Assembly: GCA_035578175.1 (NCBI GenBank)
Contig: JAQMRL010000007.1
Coordinates: 48,432,727-48,496,726, forward strand
Origin: Catonia carolina
Taxonomy: Eukaryota > Arthropoda > Insecta > Hemiptera > Achilidae
Length of the DNA: 64,000 nucleotides
Direction of reading: 5' to 3'
Position numbers and translations under genes: made by a program. Below the pieces are notes generated by a model. That model had not been told where the DNA came from, made no database searches, and was given only the letters and a program-made list of their open reading frames with translations. Positions 14,801 through 26,800 of the stretch are shown here, piece by piece. Positions within the stretch are counted from its first letter, which is position 1. Every line of letters begins with the position of its first letter.

Positions 14801-17800
14801 TTATTAAATAAAATAAGTAAAAAACACAAAAATTAATAAAATGTGAAAAAAAAAGTAAAATGGCCCCACTCTATCACAAAATTTAGAGTGGAAGTCAACA
14901 TGTTAAATATCAACAAGCTACTTACTTCAATTTGTGCCGTATGGGAAGCATAATATTCCAAGGCCTGATTCATCTTTGGATCAATGTTGCTCTCAGATGG
15001 TTTCAATAAAGCAGCTAAGTCCTTGTTATGTTGTGCAAGTTGATGACAAAGAATATAGATATTATGTCCCACCTGAAATAGAACAAGAAAAAATAAAAAA
15101 TTAAAGATAAAAAATAATAGAATTATAAATTACTCAGTACTAATTGTAGATATCTGTACTCTCACCGGATATAATTACAAATAATTATTGTGGCAGATAA
15201 CTTTTAAACTGCACTAAATTTCGTGTTCATTTTTCAAGAAGTACAGTCCACTCTGGTTATAGTGAACACTTGAGGACTGACATACGAGGTGTGATCAAAA
15301 AATATGGTGAATAATTTTTTTTCAAATTTATTTATTTATTCAACGTTGCATCAACTGCAACGTCATTAGCAATGACATTGGGGTGTAACTGTGGATGAAA
15401 TGATTTTTTGTAAACATATGAAAATCTGCCATGCCTGAGTGGGATTCAAACCCAGTACCGCATGATGAGAGCCGAGCACATTATCTACTACACCAATGGG
15501 GCTGGCCAACGGTGAATAATTTTATTACAAACAAAATAATAAGCTTGTAAGCTTATTACTTTGTTTGTCGAATTTGAATTAATCTCCTACAAAGTACTCT
15601 CCTTATCTAGCCATACACTTATCCCAAAGTCGATTCCATGATTGGAAGCATTTCTGGAAGGCTTCTTTCAGAAGTCTTCAGCTACTCTGTCAAGGTCCCT
15701 CTCAATGTCAGGAATGGTGTCAAAACCTTTTCCTTTCAGCACAATTTTCATTTTTGGGAAGACCCATTAGTCGCATGGCGCTAAATCTGGAGAGTAAGAA
15801 GGATATGGACCGACAGGAATCTTTATTCGACCAAAAACTCATGGATCACAAGCAAGATGCAGCATGAGGCATCAAAAGTTTGAGAACTGATTTCACATTC
15901 ACTCGCCTCATTTGCAAATCATCGATTAAACTGCTTTGCACAGAGCCATGCGAGATGTTCAGTTCTTTGGTGAACTCTCAAATAGTCTATCACCTGTTAG
16001 AACAAAACAGTTCTGCCACTTTTTGCATGTTTTCATCTGTTTTTGAGGTCGAAAGATGTTTCAGCCATTGCTTGTCTTCATTTGACTTATTTCCACTTTT
16101 AAATTGTTTATACCACTTGAAGACAGTCTTCAGAGCTACCACATTATCACCATACACTAATTTTAAAATTTTTCATGAGCTTTCTTCACAATTTTTTGCA
16201 ACTTAAAACAAAACTGAATGTTAATGTGTTGTTCGAAATCCAAAATGCGCGACAGACACAGTTAACACGATGTCACTCTTCCAACTCTTTTAGTCAACTG
16301 ACAAGTCACAACATGTTCAAACTTGATACTGACTATTTCAAAGAATCAGGCTATCAAGTTTATTACTTCAAGTGGATGTAGCATCAGAAGTTGCAGCTAC
16401 AAAAATTCATTCACCATATTTTTTGATCACACCTCATATAACAAAAGTCAAGTGTTTACTATATCACACGTACGTTCAATATGTTTCTTATTAACAATGG
16501 ACCTACGTTTCTCATTCACTTTAGCTGTGTTCACTATAACCAGAGAAACTATTACAAAGACAATTTAATTTTGTGAGCTGAAAAATTTATCTCTTCAAGA
16601 ACCAAAATGAATTTGATGAGATAGTCAATGAACAAAATGGTGTATCTCAAGACCTGATTAACCAATGAAGTAAGAACAAAAATTTAGATAGCAAGCTTAC
16701 TTCTTTTGGAGATACTCCATCATCACCTTCAGTTGACGAGTCATCAGCATCAACCCCGTCATCAAGAGTTTCTTGATGGTAAGCTCTGCAAGCAACATCC
16801 ACCTAAAACAACCACACAAATTAGTTAAGAGAAGAATAAAGTAAATTTGTTCTATTTTATACAGGGTGATTCATGAAGTTCTCCCCCCACTTCTACAGCA
16901 CATTGTACTAGTAAAAATAATGAAAAAATGTTATATAAACATAGGTCCGAAAACGCTTCGTTAGCGAGTTACAGCTAGCGAAAGTTTCGCCTGGATTTCA
17001 GTTCACCAGGTGAAATGAGGTCTTCCTGGAATTGTGGTAAGGTAGATTAAGGGGCGAATTCAATCATTTCTTATGGTTTTTGATCTGATAAATTGAATAA
17101 AACAGGTCCCAGAACTGTAAGTTAAATAGTTTTTGAGAAAACCAGTGTCAAATGCAAAAAATGGAGTGAAAATCACATTTTTTCATCTTTGGGCAAGAAT
17201 AACTTTGTTATTTCACCAAGAAACAGTTAAAAATTTTCAATAAAAAATGTAGAAAATTTTATTCTGAACAAACCGGTGTAAATAAAGTACACAGAAAGCG
17301 AATAGTTTTTGAGAAAACCAGTGTCAAATGCAAAAAAATGGAGTGAAAAAAACACATTTTTTCATTTTAGTTTTTCCGGTTAATTTTACTTTGTACTCTT
17401 ATGAATAAAAACTCATTTAATCAAACATCTATTCGCTTTCTGTGTACTTAATTTACACCGGTTTGTTCAGAATAAAATTTTCTACATGTTTTATTGAAAA
17501 ATTTTAACTGTTTCTTGGTGAAATAACACAGTTATCCTTGCCCAAAGATGAAAAAATAAGTTTTTCACTCCATTTTTTGCATTTGACACTGGTTTTCTTA
17601 AAAACTATTTAACTTACAGATCTGGGACCTGTTTTATTCAATTTATCAGATCAGAAACCATAAGAAATGATTGAATTTGCCCCTTAATCTACCTTACCAC
17701 AATTCCAGGAAGACCTCATTTCACCTGGTGAACTGAAATCCAGGCGAAACTTTCGCTAGCTGTAACTCGCTAACGAAGCGTTTTCGAACCTATGTTTATA

Positions 17801-20800
17801 TAACATTTTTTCATTATTTTTACTAGTACAATGTGCTGTAGAAGTGGGGGGAGAACTTCATGAATCACCCTGTATAATAAATTTGTAGAATAAGTCTCAC
17901 TAACCCATTCCAGCTGCCTTGATCCCTACTAACTACTACTTACTACTGATGGGGCTTATTTAATAACAGGATTAATAACATGGTTGCTGGATTGAGCCGT
18001 TACCATGACAACAGGTTACTAAAAACGCCCTGTTAGCTGTTACTTTATAACACCGTGATTCAAAGTCATTTAATAAACTGATGTACGAATGACACTTATC
18101 TGACTGTTATAATAGTAAGAAGTGTTATAACAGCATAAGACTGTTAAAACTAAATAAAGTTATTAATAACCTTTTCATTTATTAACACCACTTTAAGTTA
18201 AACTACGTTATAATACTGTTATTAATTACAGTATTGTAATGTTTTCATAAAAAAGATTATGAAAACAAATTAAAGTGACGTGAAAAATCGTAATATGTTT
18301 ACTATAATAATACAAAAAGGTTTTTGAGATTAATATGTGACTATTTCAACATTTTCTGTCTAATTGTATTTAGACAGAAGGAACAAGAAACAGGAAATAA
18401 TAAGCAAGCACAAACATCATATCGGAAGAAAAACGTGAAAACATTCCACTGCTAATATTTTTATAAACAAGTAAATAGGTATTCTACAAGGATAGTGAAA
18501 AAATAACAGTAAGAAAAAGTGCAGAAAGCAAGAGGTTTCTTCTGAAGTGTGAGAAGCTTAATCTGGGGACTTTTTTTTAAATGTCCGACTGTTCTGCAAT
18601 TACTGCTATTGCAGACGGTGAAGGATGAAATGAATTTTTTGTAACGTACGAAAATATGCCGTGCCTGAATGGGATTCGAACCCAAGACCGCATGATGAGA
18701 GGCGAGCACGAAATCTGGGATCAAGAAATTTCTATCTATTGTAAGAAAATTATGAATAATGCATATTTTGAGCCAATACTGACTCATGCAACAGAAACAT
18801 GGACAAGTGAAAGTAAGGCAAACAGTAGAAATCTGGCGACAGAAATGAAGTTCATGAAGAGTATGCTAGAAAAGACAAGAGGAGACAGAATGAGAAATTA
18901 TGTAATTACGGAACAATTGGAGATGGACAGCTTGATAAGGAGAATTTGACAGACAACAGCTTGATAAGGAGAATTTGACAGACAAAGCTATGATGGTTTG
19001 GTCATGTCAGTACGATGGAGGAGGGTAGACTGCCTAAAAGGATACTGTGCTTGGAGCGAAGGGAAAATACCAAAGAAGAGATCAAGAGAGAAATGGATGG
19101 GTTATGGATGAATTGGGAAAAAGATGTGATACTAAGAGAGCAATGGAGAGATGGTTCTCCAACAGAGGTTGAAAGGAGTTGAGTCGGGTTCAACCTGCAG
19201 AAACTTGGAAAAAGACTAAATATGAAGATTATGAGAATATGATGAAGAATATTAAAGATTTTTTTAGCCTTACATCCGACTTTCTTGCAATTACTGCTAA
19301 TGTCGACAAGATTATAATTAATGACTATGATTTGAATAATTTACTTACCAGTTGTTTTGGGTTCATATTGTAAAGGATTCGTTCAGCATTTTCACTGTCA
19401 CCCCTGCTTTCCATTATAGCAAGTAATAGTTTTGAAGCGTTGTTTTTAAGCTCAAGAACCAGATCCATACGGGTTTTGCCAAGAGGGTTAATGTCATTCA
19501 AGATCAGAGCAGTGATGATGTCGAGGCCATTGGATTCATGAGTTGCTATACAATTTTGATTATCATGGCAAGGACCTTGACAATACTCAGTTAGAGTTTC
19601 CAAAGTCTGATTGATTAAAGCGACGTTGTATTCATTAATGTAAAGTCCTAACAGTCCTAAACCACCAGTTGTTGAACCGCATATACAATCCAAAAACATT
19701 AATGTTTCAGAAACTAAATTATAATTGGTTTTATTATTTTGATTTCTTAATGTATTCTGAAAATAAAAAAAATAAAACACATATTATTCAAAATTCAATG
19801 GAAATATCAATTACAGAAATACCAATTCTTTTTTTATAAAACTGGGCAAAATTGTTACATTATTGGAATTAAATGTTTGTTTTATTATAGCCAATTACTG
19901 GACTGTACTTGCCAGTAAAATGGAAATACGATCTGTTAATTTTTTACTTTTGAAATGGTGCAATTAAGATTACATACTCATAATGAAACTCAATTTTTCC
20001 CTCTTTTCTTTCTGACTTTCAGTAAACAACAAAGTTCTTTCTTTCCTGTTCAGATTACACACCTTATTTTCTTTCTTTCTTTTTTGGAGGAGAAATAGTT
20101 AAATTATGAACTTTTTTCTAAATAAAAACAATGTTTGTTCTTAATTTGATACAAGAGATTTCTCACTTTTTGTTTCTTAACAACGCCATTCAACTTTTTA
20201 ACTTACTTAGATTATTAAAGATCTTTTTACACATTCTATTGTTATTCATTCAGAAAACGTAGCCATACAGTTTTAATTTCCGTTAAATCATTAAAGATTC
20301 GAATGTTTCAATTTTTATGCAGTTATTTATTTCACATGAATATTGACATAAGGGTGCTACTATAGTATGCAATCTACCATGTAATATTTAGGGAAGTTTG
20401 TATTTGTTAATGTGGTAGCACTGCCCACTAGCACTTTTTGTAATACATACTTTTAGAATAAAAGAAGAGTTTAAAGGAAAAAGGATAAAATAAGGAGAAT
20501 AAAAATAATTATTTATAAGAAAATGATAATAATATGATAATTTACAATTGTGAGGGCAACGAAGAATCGGTATAAATGCTCCTCGCCTGTTTCATTTAAT
20601 TTTTTCTTCCATAATACCCCCACATCGATCACATGGAGGAGCATTTTTCTCTGTGTCGAGTAGGTTGTGCTACCTCAAAAAAGCTGTTTCTTCATTAGCA
20701 ATTACTTCTATAAAAATCTTTTAACATTTTACGTCTAGTTAACTTGTAACCTTAATCAGTGCTGTGGCGATGTAATTAAATTTGAAGTAAAAATTATATT

Positions 20801-23800
20801 GAAATAATGATGACACGTTGTTCATGATGCAATTGATTCTTGGTTTAATAATGATGAAAATAATGATGATTTTTATAATGATGATAATAATAATGATGAT
20901 GATTTTATAATAATAACTGTCTTGAATAAAGTGAGTTACTTAGATGAAGTCTTGATGTATTATGTATGAAAAGAATGTTTTTTTGGTTGCCTAGTTACAC
21001 ATAATTGACTTTAAATTTAGATCAGCTGGACCGTAAATGTTTATAAAATAAAATTGTAAAGAAAAAGAAAACATTTAAAGTATGGCTGGACGTAACAAGT
21101 GCTATCACATCAACAAATACAAACTTCACTCAACATAATGCGATAGATCGCACACTGTAGCACCGACATAAGTATATTTAACAAAAACCATAAATGTTTC
21201 TGATCAGAGTAATTAGTTTTATTTATTTCATCAAAATACTTCACAAATTATCTGAAATTTCAGATTATAATACACGTATTTCCATCCCTTTCCAAACATC
21301 CATAATCAGCAAAACAAATTCCATCTAGAATAGGACGCTCTACAACAATCATAGTAGACAGTCACTTTAAACATACATTAATTCTATAATACAATTTAGC
21401 AAGTGCATTGCATACCTACAATATTTTAGTATGTTTTTGTGTTGTATTTTAAAATTTATTTGACAGATTAATTATCGGTATTAAGATGTTAAACAATAAT
21501 GACATGCATTTTACACAAAATCTAGGAATTCAGTCAATTAAAAAATGTTACCATTTACCAATCAACAAGTTAAACCTGTAGCTATAATTAGGATAAAGAA
21601 TGCAAAAGTATCTGTACATTTAAAACACAAAATCACATCCAACGTATTTTAAATGTGAATTCTATTAACTCCTAAATACAGAGTTCTACCAAACGGATTT
21701 TTATAAATTTTACATGGTTTTAAAGAGTACTCTTTCCTGATATGCCTAAAAGTTAAAAACTTGAAATTCATGCTAATATGAGCTAAATTTTCAGAAATGA
21801 AAAAGTAAATTTCATTTGTAACATTGTTTAACAGCTGATTTTCAGAGATGAAGGTTCCTGGTTCAAATCCTAGTAAAGGTAGTTACTTTTATAGGATTTG
21901 AATGCTAGACAGTGGTTACCGGTGAACTTTGATGGTTGGGGTTCAATTAACCATACTTTCTCAGGAATGGTCGACCTGAGTCTGTACAAGACTACACCTC
22001 ATTTACATGTCATACACACCATCCTCATCTCATTGGGTCATGGGGTTGCTTATTGTTCTGAGTTGAACAGATTGCAACGTACACAAATTAGGGATTACAA
22101 AAAAAAAAATTGTAACGTAGCAGTAATATAACGTAATGTAACGCGGTTCTCCCACATTTACCCCCTCCATAGCTGTATTCCATAAGAATTCAGAATATGC
22201 TAATGGAATAAGCCATTCTTTTCAGGACGAAACTATCGTATAATACAACTGTAATTTAGTTGTTACTCTCTGTTCTTCTGAGAACTGTTAAGTTTGTTGT
22301 TAACTTAAATAATTTATTTAATGATAAGGGTTTGAAACCCAAGAATATTGAGAGAATTTATTTGCACAGGTCCACTATGCTAGTTTATTTTTAAAATACT
22401 CGATAAATGATAGTGATAAATGATACCTGTAGGTCTCTGTTATGGTTTTCACAAAGTAGCTGCAAGAATCGAAGTATTGGTTGCATAACAAGAACTTTAG
22501 AGGATAATTTATTTATATCTTCACGTTCATGGTGCCGTTCTAGTTTTTCTGCTAACATATCTTCAAGTGCTGCTGATCCAGATGGCCCTGATCCAGCTCC
22601 TGCCCCACTATTTGATGAGTCTTCACCTAAAAACATCAAATAATGTATGACTGAATATTATGAAACTATTCTATGAAATTAAATGTAGCTACTCCAGAAT
22701 AAACTGTTTCCTGAACAATTTATAAAATTATTTAGAAAAAAATTACAATCACACTATAAATCTGGTTATCTATTTTTACTTTCTCTTGCCTATATAAATA
22801 TATAGGAAGGAAAGTGCTGTTTTCATGTCAATTTTTTGAAATTGAGTTTTCACCGCATATACATGTTTTCAGACCCCCTTAACCCAAAAAAAAACATGTT
22901 TTTAGCAATTTTTTTTAAAGCAACAAAAATTCAATATTATACACCAATGAATGACCTGCTTACTGCATTTCAAATATACTAATTCACAATATTAGACATG
23001 TATAACCTCTAAACAGGACTAGGAGAAAAGAGAATGAACATGCATTTTAATGAAAATATAATTAGTCACATTTTGTTTTTTTTTTATTTTTTTTTGTTTA
23101 ACATCCGACTGTTCTGCAATTACTGCTAATGCAGACGGTGAAGGATGAAATGATTTTTGTAACGTATGGAAATATGCCGTGCCTGAAAGGGATTCGAATC
23201 CAAGACCGCATGAGAGGCGAGCACGTTACCAACTACGCCAATGGGGCTGGAAAAAATTTGTTTAGTCATAATTAGTTTTGCATAAGATATCTATAAGAAA
23301 ATAATAAGATACTAACCAGGTGCCAAATTTCGGGCTCCAACATAAGCCTGAGAAGTAGCCAATGCAGCTTGATTCAGTTCTTCTCTTAATTCTTCAGTAA
23401 TAACCATTCCATTAGATTTCACTGTATATCACAACAAACAGACAAGTTAACATTTTACAATAACAAAATATTTACTAAATTTCTTTAATAACACAATCCT
23501 TTTGATGGACCTTTTGAAATTAATAAAAAATAAAGTTATAAATATCTACATAAATTGTTAATTCTTTATTATTTCATACACAAATTGAAAAATCATTATT
23601 TGTATTCTGGGCTTCACCGAAAATAAATGATTTAATGATTTATGTAAGATTTATTCAGCAGAACTAAAAGTTCGAATTTTTTATTATTTGTTCTAAGAAG
23701 GCTTTTAAAATTAACTTAAGCAAATAGTATCAGATATTGCTAAAATACAAAAGATATATAAATAAGACTAGCCAGAGGGTTTTGTCCTTTGGATTCCCAT

Positions 23801-26800
23801 TGTGTTCATATAGCCTATGACACTCCAGGGAACATAATAAAGCTAACTATTAAAATGAAGATGATTGGTTCAGAGGTCCTTAAGATTTTTACAAACGCAC
23901 AAACAAATGTTTCCTGTTTATACAACACTAAAATTACAATAGAAAGTAAAATTTATGTCGCCATGGTAATATGTAAATAAAAGTGAACTTTATACGGATA
24001 AATAAACCTTTATAATTCATTCTGCAGCCTATATTCAATTCTATTGCACAAATATTTTATTTTTATTTGACCTGTTACAGCTGCTACATCACAATCAGAA
24101 TATATAATATTGAAACTAATCTTAAAAAATGTTCAGTAGATGTTTGTAAGGATCACTCATATTGGATCCAGACCACAGAATACACATATTCTGCCCTGAA
24201 TCTGTTAACATGGATAAAAAAAATAAAATGTAGCCTATAATAAAATGTCTACAATTGATAGAACTAGCGCAAACATGGCAAAATAGTAAATTTTATAATT
24301 ATTTTTTAATCAGAATCTAAAATGAATAAATGCCATAGATAAAATAATCATGTGTAAGTGTGTCTGAGCAGTTTCTTTCGGTAAACCTGGTAACTGGACC
24401 TATAAAATAAACTATGTCTAATACAGTGGTCTCTGGTTATAACCCAAGTGTATGGAGTCATTCACTGACCCGCATTATATCACATACCATGATGTAAACG
24501 AAGTCAAGAAGCGAATTCAAGTTGTCATTTTCGCGCCTATAAGTGGTACAGCAGCCAATACCTTCAAATTATAATTTAAGTATGCAGCGAAACAAAATGC
24601 TATACTGTATACCCCACTTTTATGTATTTTTTTCATGACTTATTACAGTATGTATTATCTCATACAACTAAAATAAAGAACTCATGGAACCATTTACTAA
24701 ACAAACTACGTGTCACCCATGCATTGCAGCTACTTGTGTATTTGATTGGTAGTTGCCTTACTTCAACATGTTTAAAGCATAAAGGGCTTGTACTTTTTCC
24801 CAATACAGAGAGGCTAGTTTATGAGTCCCTGTTTTATTTACACAAAATAGAGGAGTGACAAGATTTTTAATATAATTAACTTTATTATTTTATTAAACAT
24901 CCTATGTAGGATTTTTAAACAGCCGTATTATTTAAAATTGAAATATATATTTTCTAACCACCAGAATACGGTAACATAAAACACTTACCAATGTTTATAG
25001 CGCTTTCGTGTATCTTGTACACATCTTCAGTAAATTAAAATTTATTACAAGTCACAATTTAAAACTTCCTGCTCCTACCATGGTAGATAAGGAATAGTTG
25101 ATTCTTATATTTAAAACAGTCTTGCCAACTTAATCAGTTGATTGTCGTTTTAATCTGTGTGTTCATTAATTTTTCCCTGTTATTGTATTTATAAATATAA
25201 TATTTTTCCAAAATTTCAATTTCATTTTGTTTCTATTTCATATAATGAATTAATATAATAATTTCACTAACCTTCTTTTTAAACTGCGTCACCTTTATTT
25301 TATTCCTACTTACACGTGTTTCCGTGGATCCACCATCATCAGAGTAAATGAAAAATTGAAACTAAAAATTTTTTTCATTTATTTACAGAAGATGTATCAT
25401 CTTCTGTAAATTTTAAATAAATGAAAAAAATTTTTAGTTTCAATTTTTCATTTACTCTGATGATGGTGGATCCACGGAAACACGTGTAAGTAGGAATAAA
25501 ATAAAGGTGACGCAGTTTAAAAAGAAGGTTAGTGAAATTATTATATTAATTCATTATATGAAATAGAAATATTTCAAACTGCAGGATGCATTATAAAGAT
25601 TTATTCATTTTGTTTGTTATTTATTTCCAATATTTCTAGATTATTTTTCATATTCGACATATTATGTTTATTTTTAATCATATGTTCAGTTACATTGGAG
25701 AATTTTCAATTTCCTTTTTTATAGTTAGAATAGTGTTCTGTAAACCGTTTTTTAAAAGATCTGGTGGTTTTACCTATATATATTTCATTACATTCATTGT
25801 TAACGCCACTTGCACCCCCGTCTAATAATTACTAATTATTATCGTCGTTAAATACACTGATTTTGTATTAATAACCTTTTTCCCGCCTGTGCCTGTGTAC
25901 TTGTCTTGACTTCCGATGGTGACCTCAGTTCATGACGTATTTTCTCCCTCTACTCACATTCCTTTCTTCCCGGTTTCAACTCACTCACTGGTTAGATTCT
26001 GTGGCATGTAGACTGTTCGTGCCTTCTCTGCGCCGGCCATCCTATGGCGTCGCTTCTGCAATCGTCGTTATGCTTCGTTCGTTTCTGATGTACCATACAT
26101 CATTTTCAAGTGTGATTTTGCTTATGTGTGTAATTTATAATCATTTACAATTGTTCTTGTTTTCGTATCAAACATTAAAGTTACAGTGTGAATCGAACCC
26201 GGACACGGGTCGCGTGGACGTCGTTTCTACACTTCAGGCCATACAAAAGGTAAGCGCATCAGTTTGTTTGCTGCATGTTTTCTGATTAGTGTTTGAGTTG
26301 ACCAGTGATGTCCTGCTGTTCCAGCAGTTACTTATCGTTTTACCTTTGCCTCCCGCAGTGTACTTTCTATCGTTGTATCTTGCTTATTCAGTCGTTCCGC
26401 CGTTGGTTTCTGGCGCCTTTAAATGAAACTAGGTCCTCCGAAACAAGTCGTTTATGCTTCAGTTTACATTAATCTGCCATTAGTCGTGGATAGTGGGTTA
26501 ATGTCCTACAGTTACAAGTCGGCTTACCGCATCAATCGTTTTATCCAATATTTTTGGGTTAATTTCAAAGCTTCTGCCATCAGGGCTTTAACATTTTTGG
26601 TCCGTCGCGGGCAGGATATTTATCAGTGCATATTTGGAAATACAGTCTATTGTCTTAATTTTTCAATCGTCAACAATTTCAGTATTTTGTTTAATTCGTC
26701 GTTACATGGTGTTACATTACATTCATCGTGTTATTTATTGTGCATTTATTGTGTTTCGTGCCTTACATGTGTTCAATATATTAATAAAAACATTAATAAA

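Larger units (their letters stand above)
15249..16540. mobile_element. Old TIR element hosting a mariner
   Basis: Left CTCTGGTTATAGTGAACAC (from 15252) and right GTGTTCACTATAACCAGAG (ending near 16545) are inverted repeats. They enclose the mariner at 15286-16437. Similar GGTTATAAC-type ends occur at 24429 and 35740, so this is a family, perhaps pogo-like. No transposase of its own remains. Confidence 0.55.
25233..25604. mobile_element. Hammerhead foldback element, copy 2 (372 bp)
   Basis: Inserted in the Penelope endonuclease with a perfect 11-base duplication TCATTTTGTTT (25222-25232, 25605-25615). Arms of about 160 bases are nearly perfectly inverted about a centre near 25402. A one-sided tail at 25570-25604 (GCAGGATGCATTATAAAG) matches that of copy 1. 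Each arm contains a hammerhead-like core. No protein is encoded. Confidence 0.85.
25041..25797 (-). pseudogene. Penelope GIY-YIG endonuclease, downstream half
   Basis: Directly continues the RT frame cut at 31568: reads [21 protein letters not shown] stop (TGA) follows at GN*KFSN, where the plus-strand copy has CGA (Arg). It is interrupted again by the foldback at 25233-25604, then continues to the C-terminal [12 protein letters not shown] end. Confidence 0.82.

Noticed and set aside
15880..16206. 108-residue plus-strand frame
   Set aside because: The homology to mariner transposase is on the other strand; this frame is its shadow.
25932..26285. 117-residue frame present twice (also 30906-31259)
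   Set aside because: It lies in the two LTRs of the BEL element and is duplicated only because LTRs are. No domain, no codon bias.
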